From positions 15,693,006 to 15,753,005 of the forward strand of contig NC_087063.1 in NCBI RefSeq assembly GCF_963678635.1: a stretch of DNA of 60,000 nucleotides, given 5' to 3'. This document shows, one piece after another, positions 28,545 through 39,651 of the stretch (the first letter of the stretch is position 1; each line of letters opens with the position of its first letter). The stretch comes from Symsagittifera roscoffensis. Lineage: Eukaryota > Xenacoelomorpha > Acoela > Convolutidae. Both the position numbers and the translations under genes were made by a program. Under the pieces are notes generated by a model. The model did no database searches, had not been told where the DNA came from, and worked only from the letters and a program-made list of their open reading frames with translations.

Positions 28545-29582
28545 CTATGTCGTTGAGTGTGCTTGAGCAATGTGTGACCTCTTCTTTAATTCTTTGGTCA
28601 AATCCCCCACAAAAGCCTTGCCGTTGTCTGACTGAAAAGTCATTGGACAACCATACCTCGATATCCAATGAGTTATCAGGTGAACACATGTCTCCTCTGC
28701 CGAGGCTGTTTGACATGGCACCGCTTCTGCCAACTTTGTGAAGTGGTCTATTATAACCAGTATCTGGTTATACCCCGACTCCGTCATGCAGATCTTTTGA
28801 TGGTCTATTTGCACCACTTCATTAAATTCTGAGCTTTCAACCGACTTGAGTGGGAATTTCATCTTCCTTGGGTCTTTTACTTGCAGGCATCCCAGGCATG
28901 CATTCACCCATCTCTCGCAAGCTTTCCTCAACCCTGGCCAATCAAACCTGTGAAGTATTCTTTGTTGCACCTTGTCTATCCCCTGGTGCCCCATCTGATC
29001 GTGCGATCTGAACAACACCTCTGTCTGATACAATTGTGGTAATATGATGAAGTAGTGCTTGTGTAATATCTTCTCCTCATCTTTTCTTTTACAAGCTACC
29101 ACCCCGTCTGCTGTGTGATAGAGTAAATCTTTGTTTTCTTTGTAGAACTGGCTCAAGATCTTGTAGCAGTCTTCTTCGAGTTCCCCTTTCTCCCTGGACC
29201 CCGTCCGTATCCATTTGGAGAGGTTACTTGTCATCTTGTCATTCTTTTGGGCTCTTATCAGGTCCGACAGCCTATATCTCGTCGTGACATGTTCCTTTAG
29301 TGCCATGATCTGTCCATTCATTTCCCCAGGGTTGTTGATGTTTTCATTCAGCTTCACGCATATTATCCTCTTCACGATCTTCATATCATCTTCCGGCACC
29401 AGATTTGTTCTGACATTTGAGTTGCATGATAGTTCCCTGAATTGTTTCCTCGAAAGTGCAATTCTTTCAAATTCTTCACCTCCTCGTACGTCTTGTACGT
29501 CCAAGTTGTACGTTCCTGAGGATGGATCTGTTTGTAATTCCCTGTCGTGGTGTCTAATCTTCTCTCCGCCAATATCATGCAT
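28545..29582 (-). pseudogene. Unit B integrase zinc domain and DDE core (345 codons)
   Basis: Shows HDQMGHQGIDKVQQRILHRF and CLGCLQVKDPRK (HHCC), then VVQIDHQKIC (first Asp) and FQSDNGKAFVGDL (second Asp). It stops at TAG at about 28545, where A has a Tyr codon in TTYHPQTNGLVERQ, so the Glu of the triad lies after the stop. The first 60 codons overlap the upstream frame and are out of register. Confidence 0.82.
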
Positions 29583-30325
29583 AGACTATCCTGATTGTCG
29601 CTGCTCTCATCCGAGTCCCCATCCCATAGTTCACACTCCCCGGATAAATTTCCTTCTTCAGTAGCCTCTTCCTCCGTGGACGTGGACCACTCCCCGGACT
29701 CTTGACCTAGTCCCAGGTATTCAGCTTCTTCCTTGAACGCCACTTTCTTTTTCCTAACCCGAGTCTGTTCAAGTATGTCGTCAGGGATTTTTTCAACCAG
29801 TGACTGCACGACTTCTTTCCCATCAGGGTTAGTCACCTTCGAGGTGTTTTCATCACTAACTATCTCGCTCCTTCGCAGTATTGTGACCTCCGGTTCCTCC
29901 TTGCCCTTTTCTTGGATCACGGGTTTATCATCTGCTAGTTTCTCGAGTAACCTCATTAAGTCATCGTCTATTTGTGCATCTCCCGTTTCTACCTGGTTAA
30001 GTTCATAGCCTTTTGCCTTGAGCGTCTCCCTCACAATCTTTGACTTGAGTATTATCCCTATCGGCATCCCTCGGTTCTTCTTCAAGATTGTTTTCTCCGG
30101 AGGTTCTTTTGGTAATTCGGGGTGATCTTCTATTGGTCTGCCTGATTTGTCCAACCATCTCGTGAGTGGAAGACTGTCGTACGTTTTCTTATCCATGAAG
30201 GAGAAGCCATCCTTGATTTCAGGTCTATCTGCCTCCCTCTGTTCTTGTCTCTCGTAGAACTCCGTCTTCTTACTCAAGCTGTCAGCGTTTTGATGTTTGT
30301 CTTGTGTTCTATGCTCAATTATCAT
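29381..30325 (-). pseudogene. Unit B RNase H C-terminus and charged linker (314 codons)
   Basis: MIIEHRTQDKHQNADSLSKK is the RNase H end with its Asp motif. It is followed by GFSFMDKKTYDSLPLTRWLD and an acidic linker with two TCCGGGGAGT copies (about 29636-29646 and 29690-29700), coding SGEW and LSGEC. Upstream (30326-30450) a deletion of about 85 bp removes the part that in C reads MKYGAPKAEMFAVV. Confidence 0.78.
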
Positions 30326-30512
30326 GTTGTATCCATCCAGGCGAACTATCCTCCTCCCAATTTAACTTTGGTCCATTGAGTACGTCTTCAGCCAGCTTAG
30401 TGCCCTGTTGTCGACTCGCAGCTTGAATGGATCGCTGCCTTTCCGTGTCACTTAAGACTTTGCTCCCGTACGCTATTGGTCTCAAGACTGTTTTCCCGTT
30501 CCATTCTTGTTC

Positions 30513-31148
30513 CTAACGGAGAATTCCAGAAATTGCTACTACCGACGCATCCGTGTCCAGCACGTACATCCCTTTCTCTGTTGGCATCCCTAGTACTGGT
30601 GCCTCGCACAACTCTTTCTTTATTCTCTGGAATGAAACTTCTGCTGCGTTGTTCCACGTGAACTTCTTGCCCTTGTGTCTCATTAACTTTTGCATTGGGT
30701 ATACCTTGTCTGCATAGCCTTTGATGAATTCTCTGTAGTAGTTCGCAAAACCCAGGAAGCTCATCAATTGAAGTTCCGTTTTTGGCGATTTCCAAGTTAG
30801 AACTGCCTCTATTGCATTTGGATCTGGTCTGATGCCGTGCCTGTCCACCATCCTGCCCAAGTATTTTATCGAATCCTTGAGTATCTCGCACTTTGATGGT
30901 TTACACTTTAGCCCCGACCTCTTCATACACGCAAACACCTCGTCAAGTCTCTCAATGTGATCTTCTAGTGTGGGCGTCGCTATTACCACGTCATCCACAT
31001 AGCACATTACCAGATTGCCGTACTTCTTCGTCACACCTATCAGCGCGTGTGCCATATCATGTTTCACCTTGTTAATCGCCTCTGACGCCGCTTTCTCATA
31101 ATTTATCTCCAGGGCGTTCTTGGCCGTGGCCTCTATCGCATTGCACAT
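30513..31148 (-). pseudogene. Unit B RT C-terminal half and RNase H start (211 codons)
   Basis: CYVDDVVIATPTLEDHIERL, then LGFANYYREFIKGYADKVYP and VLDTDASVVAISGIL, so the RNase H Asp that A has lost is present here. The first about 28 residues (AIEATAKNALEINYEKAASE) do not belong to RT; they come from the gag-protease linker at 33251-33333 and mark a template-switch scar. Confidence 0.85.
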
Positions 31149-31224
31149 TACCAGATTACGTCATCCACATAGCACATTACCAGATTGCCGTACTTCTTCG
31201 TCACACCTATCAGCGCGTGTGCCA
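30988..31224. repeat. Template-switch scar in unit B RT
   Basis: A 67-bp stretch (30988-31054) is repeated at 31158-31224. Between them lies 83 bp (31061-31143) that matches 33251-33333, about 2.1 kb away in the same unit, at 81 of 83 positions. Out-and-back copying during reverse transcription explains both. Confidence 0.85.
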
Positions 31225-31486
31225 GCAACCGCTGAAATGTGGCGGTGGCATTGCAAAGACCAAACGGCATCCGTTTCCATTGAAACAGACCCAACTCGCA
31301 GGCGAACCCTGTCTTGTCGTTGTCCTGCTTCCTGAGCGGTACCTGCCAGAAGGCCGAACCTAAATCAAGAGTCGTAAAAAACTTTGCATCACCTAACTTC
31401 GAGAGGCTCTCATCAATCCTAGGTATGGGATAGGCATCCTTCACCGTGACGGAGTTCAAATATCGAAAGTCACAAAAAAACCTCAA
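31148..31486 (-). pseudogene. Unit B RT N-terminal half (112 codons)
   Basis: FFCDFRYLNSVTVKDAYPIP, LDLGSAFWQVPL (motif A Asp), FGLCNATATFQRLL and CYVDDV, then the scar. The segment 31487-31774 upstream has the RT fingers in other frames (SPWACGVVMAKK-like at about 31500) because the A run at 31496-31502 has the wrong length. Confidence 0.85.
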
Positions 31487-31774
31487 TTGGTCGCCTTTTT
31501 TTGGCCATCACTACTCCACACGCCCACGGTGACTTGGATGGTTTTATCATATCATACTCTAGTAGCGTTTCGATCTCTTTTCTACACGCATCCGACTTGT
31601 GTGGGGTCATGCGCCTCGCCCCCTCCCTGTGCAGTACCGCATTCTCCTCAAGTTCTATATCATGTTCAACAAAATTACAACACCCGATGACTGCCTTATG
31701 TCTCGAAAAACCTTCCTCGTTCCGCTCTAATACATCCTTGATGGCTTCGAGCTGTTCGTCCGTTATCTTGCCTC

Positions 31775-33190
31775 TTAAATGTTCGGTAGGACCGGTTTAT
31801 AACTCTGCATTTCATCTAGTGTGGGTCGTTCCGGAAAATTCGAACAGCTCGATAGCCCATCGTCTGTCTCTGACTTAAGTGATTTCACAAGACCTGATGA
31901 ACCTTTTATTTTCTTCAATCGTCTCAAGATACAAATTTTATCCCTATGATTGGGACAATCAACAACTTCATTTTGTTTTTGGTTTTCAGTCTTTTCATGT
32001 CGAGTTTTTACGGGTAAAGCATATCCCAGCTTCCTCCCCCTCTGTATCGTGATTGGTATGTCAAGAGTATTCAACAAGACACTGACGCAGAGACCGCTCT
32101 TCGTTATCGAGAAGGATCTTAGTAAAACAGCAGCACTTTGACTATTTGGATTTGGGACTATGCATACCTGCTTGTTGTCACTTAGTTCATTGTAATTTTT
32201 CATTCGTAAGCTAACGATCGCCGCTTCGTTCGCCTTTAGCCTCACTCTCCTACTCAAGAATACCGGTGCTTTGTTCTCATTCGCCATTATTAAATTTACC
32301 GGTTTAATTGCGTACCTCCTATCCGGGTTCCGTATCCTGAACATTGCGTTGTTTAGATCAATCGTTACATCGAAGTTCCTGATGAAGTCTCTGCCTAAAA
32401 TGAATTGGTCAGACTCATCTAGGTTTTCTACCACAAAAAAACTCATCCACAGGTTGCGTTCCCCCAGATTTAGGGCTATTATTGGTGTTCTGCCTAGCAC
32501 CCGCAGCGCCCCTTTGTTAGCAGCTGACAAACGTATTCTCGAGTCTATCAAGTCATCGTTGTTGAAGCCCATTCGCTCCCAAGTTTCGATTGGTATTACA
32601 CTCAAGACCGCTCCAGTATCGAGTAACCCACGCAAGTGAGTCTTCTTGCCACTTATGTCGAGCACATGTGCTGATACATCTGCCTCTGTCCCGATGTGCA
32701 TTGCATCTTCCTCAAGCATGGCACAGTGTCCAATTGATCTCACCTTTAATTCTTCTTTGCCCACGTAGATCTGTCCCACAAGATCTTCATCACATGTTAT
32801 CATTGTTTTCGTGTAGATGTATATCCCATCTATCTTGTACATCACCTCATGCGGATAATAAGCTTCTGTGTATCTGTTGTCCACACAAACCGACTTGCTG
32901 CCACCTCTTGTGAGTAGCGCCCTCAAGGCTCTAGATGTCGTCTGTGGGCTTATCGCACTCAAAAAATCTGCGTATACTTCAATGTGCATTACTGTCTGGT
33001 CGCTGGGTTCACTTAAGTTCCTTGTCACCTCATGGCCACCTACAGTGATTATCGACATTATCCTGGCTCCGATTTTCGTTATGCCAAATGGCTTTCCTGT
33101 CACCATTTTCAGAGTGTTGCAATTTCCATTCTTTGTCGACCCTGCTACAGCTTCTGGCACTGGCACCGAGCAACTTAGCGTCTCATTCAA
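31775..33190 (-). pseudogene. pro: Unit B aspartic protease (471 codons)
   Basis: GLLDTGAVLSVIPIETWERM with catalytic Asp near residue 191, and DQFILGRDFIRNFDV. Matches A along its whole length. It is shifted by one base from B gag at an A run (AAAAAAG near 33197-33204), where A and C read straight through. It ends before RT near PTLDEMQSYKPVLPN. Domain itself has no obvious loss. Confidence 0.85.
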
Positions 33191-34253
33191 TCTCTTTTTT
33201 GTCGATATCTTGCTTCAACCGTTGCTCTATCTCCTTCGTTGCTAGGTCTTGTTTCACCTTGTTAATTGCCTCTGACGCCGCTTTCTCATAATTTATCTCT
33301 AGGGCGTTCTTGGCCGTGGCCTCTATCGCATTGTTAACCTGCGTTACAGCCTTCACTGTCTTCGTTGGCAGTTCCGTACTCGGTGCTTCTAAGTTTTTTG
33401 TTTCAAACACGGTTTGTCTATTTCGCTGATTCTGCACCGCCGCTAATGCCAATTTATGTTTGGGGTGATTCTGGTTCTTGACCGCCTCCCAAAACAAAGG
33501 ACAATCCATCCTGAAGTGCCCCTCCTGATTGCAGAAAAAGCATCTTGCACCTATTTTGATGATTAAGCCACTATAGTACTCGTGTTCTTCCATCTGGCTC
33601 ATGTCCTCCTCATCTGGTGCGTATCCCAGACTCTTCATGCCCTGCTTGTATTTTGTGCAATCCGCCACGTGATGATCAGCTGACCCGCAGTTCGTGCATG
33701 ATCTACGTTTGTCCATGTCATCTCTAGGCTTGTACCATGACGACCTTTGTGGTTGGTTACCCCCTTGCATATTCCTGTTATCTGAATATGAGTATTTCTT
33801 GGGTTTAATTAGCATGTACTCTCTTGACTTCTGTCTCATCTCTTCTGGAGTCGGTGCACTATCTTTCGACAATGTATAGTATGTTGCTAACATTGTTCTC
33901 AAGTCGTCACTTTTTACCCCATCAATGAACTTTGAGGCGATGCTAAAGTTTCTTCTGTTTGTTGTCTCTTCAGGGTCACTCCTTCGTCTCAAGCTCTCAA
34001 GATCATCTAGGAACCTATCTATCGATTCATCGTCCCTTTGCCTTCGTTTTTCAAATCGCATCATCGCTTGATGACCCTTCATGCCTGACCCGAATCGATT
34101 CAACAATATCTCGAAGATTTTATCCGCAGTGTCGCGTTCCTCTTCCTTCTTCGCAACCACACATTTCAACGCCGTGCCTTCCAAGTTGCTGAGTATCGCT
34201 GTGCATGCTTGCCTCTCATCGTTCAAGTTGTCTTGTTCCAAGTGCAATCTCAT
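33183..34253 (-). pseudogene. gag: Unit B Gag capsid and nucleocapsid (356 codons)
   Basis: Capsid part ILSNLEGTALKCVVAKKEEE and MMRFEKRRQRDDESIDRFL, then knuckles CTNCGSADHHVADC and CFFCNQEGHFRMDC, both CX2CX4HX4C. Then FWEAVKNQNHPKHKLALAA, which confirms that the codon after CP-x-F is Trp in the ancestor (TGA in A). The tail holds the source of the RT scar (AIEATAKNALEINYEKAASE). Confidence 0.87.
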
Positions 34254-34258
34254 GACTT

Positions 34259-34597
34259 CTACCCAAGTATCAATGCATCCATCTGAATCATCCTTGAATT
34301 CTTTCGTTTTTTGAAAATTTTCCTGGATTTGTTAATTCTTCTGTCAGTCGAGTCGGTGTTCCTCGTGGCGAAGTATTCTAGTGTCCTGTTCATCATTTCC
34401 CAGGTGCTTGCCCACGTCATGACATCCGGTCCCACGTTATTGTGAGTCGTGGAATCCCCTGGACCACTCGTCGTGTTTGCTGTTCCACTTTTCATAATCG
34501 CTTTGCCCCCCCCCCCCCGGTGCTGTACTCGTGGCATCCCGGGGTAATGGTAACGGTGTTGATTGCCGTTTGTTCCGCTGTGGTTCCACGAAGTCAT
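34259..34597 (-). pseudogene. Unit B Gag middle fragment (112 codons)
   Basis: Contains the end of the Gly/Ser/Thr-rich region and RKIFKKRKNSR, matching A SRRVFKKPRCYKDES. A run of 13 C at 34506-34518 (G on the sense strand) falls in RGGGG and splits the frames. Another shift at about 34255 separates it from the capsid. Confidence 0.65.
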
Positions 34598-34663
34598 CTC
34601 TGTTGCCTTGCGTTCGTTCCGCTGCCGGCCTGTCCTGTGACGTAGAGTTTCTCAAGATGCCGT

Positions 34664-35188
34664 CTAGTTTTGCCTGTATTGCACATGAACTCTCAGCCTG
34701 GTCCTACTCATTGTGTCCATTCTCGTTTGCAGACTCCCCAACTGGCTGTTCCCTGCGTCATACCGTTGCTTCATTTCTTGCATGTCTTTTTTGATGTTCT
34801 TGCCTCGCTCTCCATCAGTGGCATCTACCTTGTCTGACATCTGCTGAAGCTTTTCCTCTGTCACTTTCGCCAAATTGAAATAGTTGTCCAGGTACTCATG
34901 TTTGTTGTATCTTAATTCTTTCTTTTTTACCTCTCTATCCTCTTCGCTGTGCTTTAGTCTCTTGTCGATCTGATCTAGCTTCGCCATCAGATCGCCCAGA
35001 TCGAGAGAAGATGTTGTTTCATGGTCAGCTGTTGCCCTATTGTTGGCTGCTGCTCCCGGTTTGACCTGGTCCTCGTTTTGGTCGGTGTCTGTCGTTTTCT
35101 TGGAAACCGTTCCAAATGTTTTGCTTTTCTCGGCCTTCGGTTCCTCCGTCACTATGTCTCTTGATTTCATCCCGACCATCATTGCCAA
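34664..35188 (-). pseudogene. Unit B Gag coiled-coil fragment (174 codons)
   Basis: Acidic and Thr-rich start, then DLGDLMAKLDQIDKRLKHSE and KNIKKDMQEMKQRYDAGNSQ, which form a charged coiled coil as in A Gag 310-430. Sequence similarity to A is low; the assignment is by place and type. Confidence 0.6.
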
Positions 35189-35592
35189 CCTTCAGTAAAT
35201 GACGTTCTTTTGGCTTGAGACTCGTTCTTTACCGTTTCTGGCGTGTTGCCTGTTGTGTCTTCCACAGTGTCTATCGGCGAGAACTCCATGGACTTTGGAT
35301 TTGGTTCTTCTGCATTCGGCATCAGTGTTGACTCCGTCGTCTTCTTCTCCACCTCATCCACACTCTGGTCTGGTGTTTCTAGGTCAATCTCGATGGCGGG
35401 TTCCGCTTGTTTCCCTTCCGAGCCCTCTTTTGTTTTGTTCTCTGTATTACTCCTCGTGTTGACCATGCTAACTGAAAAGTTCTCCTTCGTTACCTTTGGG
35501 CCCATAGATGTCGTTTCACGTAGCGACGAGTTATATTTTGTCTTTGATTCTGTAGATCTTTTTTCAGCCACCGGTACCCTGCTCCGTCTCAA
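35179..35592 (-). pseudogene. Unit B Gag N-terminus (137 codons)
   Basis: MVNTRSNTENKTKEGSEGK matches A MVETRSQ. Upstream in the same frame RSRVPVAEKRS resembles A KSRIPKRGNSS, so translation may begin before MVNTRS in both. The rest is Glu/Thr/Ser-rich. Frame breaks at 35179-35188. Confidence 0.6.
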
Positions 35593-35834
35593 GATTTTTA
35601 TTTACAATTGATTCTATTTACAATATTGGTATTTACAAAATCCTATTCTAAAAACTTTTTGATAATGAAAAGAAAAACTACTTTTCTGTTCCTTATAAGA
35701 TTTTTTTTTAATTTTACTAATTCGTGACCCTCCGACTAGTCCTATTGCTTTTGATTCAGTTTTTTTTGCCCTGTCTTAAGACCCTTTAGTACCGTCACCC
35801 CACTTCTTCGTGCTGTCCCAAGTTTTCTCTCTAC

Positions 35835-36445
35835 TGTCCCAAGACTATTCGGTGCTGTCCCAGTACTTCTTGTTAGTGTCCCAAGACCACTGTCCCAAGA
35901 CCCTTGCCCTAAGACTACTGACCCAAGACTACTGTCCCAAGACTACTGTCCCAAGACTACTGTCCCAAGACTAGTGTCCCAAGACTACTGTCCCAAGACT
36001 AGTGTCCCAAGACTACTGTCCCAAGACTACTGTCCCAAGACCCTTGCCCTAAGACTACTGTCCCAAGACTACTGTCCCAAGACTAGTGTCCCAATACTTC
36101 TGTCCCAAGACTACTGTCCCAAGACTATTGTCCCAAGACTACTGTCCCAAGACTAGTGTCCCAAGACTAGTGTCCCAAGACCACTGTCCCAAGACTACTG
36201 TCCCAAGACTAGTGTCCCAAGACCACTGTCCCAAGACCACTGTCCCAAGACTACTGTCCCAAGACCACTGTCCCAGGACCAGTGTCCCAAGACTGTATTG
36301 TCCTAAGACCGTACCAAGACTGCTCTGGCCCAAGACTGTCCCAAGACTGCACCGTCCCAAGACTGTCCCAAGACTGCACTGTCCCAAGACTGTCCCCAGA
36401 CTGCAATGTCCCAAGACTTCTTCGGTACTGTCCCAAGACTTGTCA
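35835..36445. repeat. 14-bp minisatellite (ACTACTGTCCCAAG) upstream of unit B gag
   Basis: About 40 copies with small changes (AGT or CAC for the CTA part; GCCCTAAG variants). Unit length 14 means three units code 14 residues in any frame, so long repetitive frames appear on both strands; I regard none as genes. It occupies the place of the CCTCCGG array in units A and C. Confidence 0.9.
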
Positions 36446-37172
36446 CCAAGTGTCTGGAAAGTAGGATTTCTTCCTCTTCGTTGTGGGGACTCTCGAACCA
36501 CTGTACCGTGTACCACCACTTGAGCTCTAGTAAAAAAATTTCCCAAAAACCCTTTCTTAATGGCCAAAAGCTTCAAATACTGACCCCCCTGTATTTATCT
36601 CCCTTTCGTTATTTCAGGCAATTTGAAACCCCAACTTCTTCGCAGGTATCCTGTGATCAACTGTTCGTTCAAATACCAATAACAAATTCTCACCAAAACG
36701 TAAAAATTTAAACAGGAACAATTATAAAAATAGAGAGATGTACCTACCTAAAGTTCAAAGCTGACAGATGTCAACCTTTGTCCGAAAAAACGTCTGGTAC
36801 CCGATTGCCACGCGTTTTCCTCCCCCCTGCTAGCGATCTTATGGGGTATCACAAAAACTGTCTATGTCCGTTCCCCCCTACCGATCCGACCAGGGTACCT
36901 ACCTTAATTCGATGTTAAATTTGGATATCCGCTCCTTATCACTGACGCGTGTAAGAATCTAATGTAACTAAATCGACGATGCCGATTAATTAGTTACTCT
37001 AATATGTCCCCCCTTTTTACACTTCACAACCACCAACCTTTAACCTAACCAGCCCCCTTCTAACCTCCCCCCTCTTTAGTCCCCTTCTTAAGCCGAAAAT
37101 TAGCGCCGGGTGCTAAACCTCTCGAGAGAAAACCGTAGACCTGTTTCCAGGCCTGCTTGTGTACCACCTCTT
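36446..37172. other. Unit B leader/LTR, non-coding
   Basis: Nothing gene-like. Mixed AT-rich and C-rich stretches, including AACCTTTAACCTAACC near 37035 and several CCCCCC runs. No match to A or C that I can see. Confidence 0.4.
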
Positions 37173-37274
37173 GGCTGGTCACCTCTTCCAGTCAAGTCTC
37201 CTAGTGGTTCGGCTCAATCCTTGTGAACCACTTTCCCACTCGGCTGGTCACCTCTTCCAGTCAAGTCTCCTAGT
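37173..37274. repeat. 33-bp direct repeat in the unit B LTR
   Basis: 37173-37205 and 37242-37274 are the same (GGCTGGTCACCTCTTCC to CTCCTAGT), 69 bp apart. No coding role. Confidence 0.85.
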
Positions 37275-37758
37275 TGTCCAGTTAAGTAGCAAGCTATCTG
37301 AAAACCCTTAACAACGCCCCCTTTTGGGCACTTTATTGAGGTTTCTGGATTAGATTGCTAGGTTGACCGAAACGATCGGTCTTATAAAACAGTATGGGTA
37401 TACTATTTAATTAATATAAAGGTTTGATCCAACTAATCTCGTGTCAAAGTCACTGTCATTTTTGTTTTATGGTTTTTGTTCCTTTTTCTATACTTTTTTC
37501 TTGTTTTTGTTTCGCTTTTTGTCTTTTTGCTCGTGTTTTTGTACCCCTAGTTACCCCCCTTACTCGGTTAGCTAAGCCTCGTTCGGAGAGCGTACCAAGA
37601 AGTTTTCTCAAGTTTTCTTAAAAAGCTATCACGGTACAACCGGAAGGTCTACACGTTCCCGCTGAAGCGTACCACCGGTACTCTAGAATGGGCATGTAGC
37701 TGTGTCAATTGGGTTCGACTCCGTAGTCATGATGTCGTAAAACACGCAGGAGGCTTAA

Positions 37759-38703
37759 AAAAATAGGCCCTATGACCATTGGCTCAAGAGTCAGGGACAC
37801 TATCTCTTGTGTTTTTCTACCTCAAAAACGGTCGGAGCCAATTCGGTTTACTTGCGACATGAGACTAGAAACCGTTACAGCTTAAAGGCCACTACCAAAA
37901 TAACCCCCTTTCTAGAAAATGAGAACGTCCCCATACTTAGGTCTCAAAATACCCAAAATACGCGAACGCCGTTAAAAACAGGGTGGGAACAATCCGTTAA
38001 GTTACTTTTTATTGGACAGTGGAACTTTGATCCATTTCAGATGGATCAACCTAAAACTCACCTTAACTCAACATACTTATCACGAAATACACTCGGGAAA
38101 ATTAAATTAGGTACTTACATAGCAGCACACTTGAGAAACAGAGTAATTAAGCTAATTAATAACTATAGCATGAATATAATTGAATATAACTCGAGAAGTT
38201 TTCTAGCAATGAGTTCCAATCAAAGGAAATGAGTTTCAACTTGAGAATGTAGTTTTGGATCTGAACCATTGGGAGACTTCAGTTGTCTACCTTTCCATTG
38301 AAGGTTCACTTTGGTTTAGTCGAATTTTGATTTGCTCTTGTGATTGCTCTGTCTCCTATATCAGATAGGACAGCTCTACTCTCGTTTTCTACGACGGAAA
38401 TTGCGAATAGCAATTTCCCACTGTCTTTATTTGACAACTTTCCCGCAACTGTAATTCGGTTGTTCTGATTTTATATTTGATGTTTTCAGTTGTCGCGAGA
38501 AAACTGAGCATGACAGGCTCAATTCAAATTTTTGAAAAATTAAACTTCATTCCAAAACCACGTATTTCGTATTCCTCAAGGTCAAACTTCCAGATATGAC
38601 CGACTGGCACATGAACCGAATTGGCTCCGACCGCTTGAGGTAGAAAAACACAAGAGATATTGTCCTTGACTCTTGAGCCAATGGTTATATGGCCTATTTT
38701 TCT
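37759..38703. mobile_element. 945-bp non-autonomous DNA transposon with long inverted repeats, TTAA flanks
   Basis: Terminal inverted repeats of about 90 bp: AATAGGCCCTATGACCATTG at the left and its near complement at the right end (about 38610-38703), with shared internal stretches CTTGTGTTTTTCTACCTC and CGGTCGGAGCCAATTCGGTT. TTAA is present at both sides (37755-37758 and 38704-38707). The other junction, which lacks this insert, shows a continuous sequence at this place. TTAA duplication is typical of piggyBac-type elements, but the end bases are not the usual CCC. No transposase; the 141-codon frame inside is not convincing. Confidence 0.75.
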
Positions 38704-39267
38704 TTAACCTCATTGTAACATTCGCCCGGAAGATACATATCGACGGAAAATAAAACTAAGTCCTAAGACGACTGGCTAACGTCTAAACAGAGCTTTATAT
38801 GCTTTTCACCGTCTCTACCAAGCCAGTACTTTTCGGTGGTCTTTTCTAACATCGGGTCGACAAAAACGTTACTGCTTTCGGCTTCGGTCAAAACACTCAA
38901 ATTAACTAGATTACCAGCAGAAATAGTGAGCTCATGGCTGGGTCTCAGTATCCCCAGACCACGAGGTCACTCCTAAAACCAGGGTTACTACTATTTACTA
39001 TATTACTATTGTTTTTGTTCAGTAGATAAAAATCATCATCTCCATCGAAGATGGATCAACCCTTTCCCCCAACTCCTAGCTTCTCATCCTTATCAAAATG
39101 AATCTAGTTGTTAATTAAATTCAACTCAGGATATGACAGGAAGCTAAAAGTTTATATAAAAGGATAAAAGTTTCAGTCCCGAAACCCTTCCGGATTCTTG
39201 AATCCACTGAATCAAGCACGTTAAACTTGAATTTTCCGTAATCCGGAAGGCTGTCTTCCACCCTTCA

Positions 39268-39317
39268 CCGTTGTTCGCAACGGCCTTGCAACTATTGTAG
39301 CGACACAATAGTTGCAA
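39268..39317. other. Two adjacent conserved hairpins in the LTR of the C/B junction
   Basis: CCGTTG-TTCG-CAACGG (39268-39283) and TTGCAACTATTGT with its complement (39286-39298, 39305-39317). Same pair as at 16290-16339. Confidence 0.6.
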
Positions 39318-39639
39318 CTCGGAACGTTCTCTGTCAACTCCTTGATTTGTTTTCGTTTCTTGACCACAATTTCCGTTCTTCTCGCAATCACTACTAATTT
39401 TGTTCTGTTGCTTTTCAGCTTTTTTGCCAAAATGGCCGTTTCTGACGTTTCTCAGAAATGTTACGTAATCACTTCGAAAATTTAAAATTTAGGAATTTCC
39501 GAATCCTTCAACCTTCACGTTTTGTTCAATCGTTCGAATAACGTTCTTAATCCTCCAAAATCACTAACTCGGAAGGTTCACTGCTAAAAATTCGAAATCT
39601 GCAGAGATTGCATTTTGTCCATTCTGGTCGAATGTCACA

Positions 39640-39651
39640 TACTCCCCGGAC
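39640..39651 (-). promoter_or_regulatory. Candidate 3' polypurine tract of unit C
   Basis: Sense strand GTCCGGGGAGTA directly followed by TGTGACATTCGACC. Together with the B copy this defines the inferred LTR start. The flanking bases GACTGTCCGG also pair with themselves. Confidence 0.5.

Larger units (their letters stand above)
16677..39639 (-). mobile_element. Unit B: diverged, degraded copy of the same giant element
   Basis: Same gene order as A and C: LTR/leader (39639-35593), gag (35592-33183), PR (33190-31775), RT/RH (31486-29381), IN (29582-27162), macro-like domain (26841-26332), ORF3 (25858-17114) and a 3' UTR ending in a purine-rich tract at 16677. Proteins align along their whole length with A and C but are clearly diverged. 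The unit is full of frameshifts and stops and carries a template-switch duplication in RT, a deletion in RNase H, a DNA insertion upstream of the macro domain and a MITE-like insertion in the LTR. No intact large gene remains. Confidence 0.88.
35593..39639 (-). repeat. Candidate long terminal repeat and leader of unit B, shared with the 3' end of unit C
   Basis: Right border: TGTGACATTCGACC after TCCGGGGAGTA at 39640. The part 38708-39639 aligns closely with 15741-16658. The part 37600-37758 is a diverged match to 15550-15730 (CCGGAAGG, GTCATGATGT). The part 35640-37600 does not match the A/C type and carries a 14-bp minisatellite instead of the CCTCCGG array. A 945-bp insertion sits at 37759-38703. 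The left border near gag is not resolved. Confidence 0.5.

Noticed and set aside
33183-33205. Programmed gag-pro frameshift in unit B at AAAAAAG
   Set aside because: A and C read through the same place in one frame, so a simple indel in an A run is more likely.
35835-36445. Possible CRISPR array
   Set aside because: Repeats are 14 bp with no unique spacers, in a eukaryotic retroelement.
35974-36576. Repetitive frames on both strands (CPKTSVPRLL and LGQWSWDTSL types)
   Set aside because: They follow from a 14-bp minisatellite without in-frame stops; no start context or conservation.
37807-38232. 141-codon frame inside the TTAA element
   Set aside because: No transposase motif; it starts within the inverted repeat and looks like chance in a non-autonomous element.
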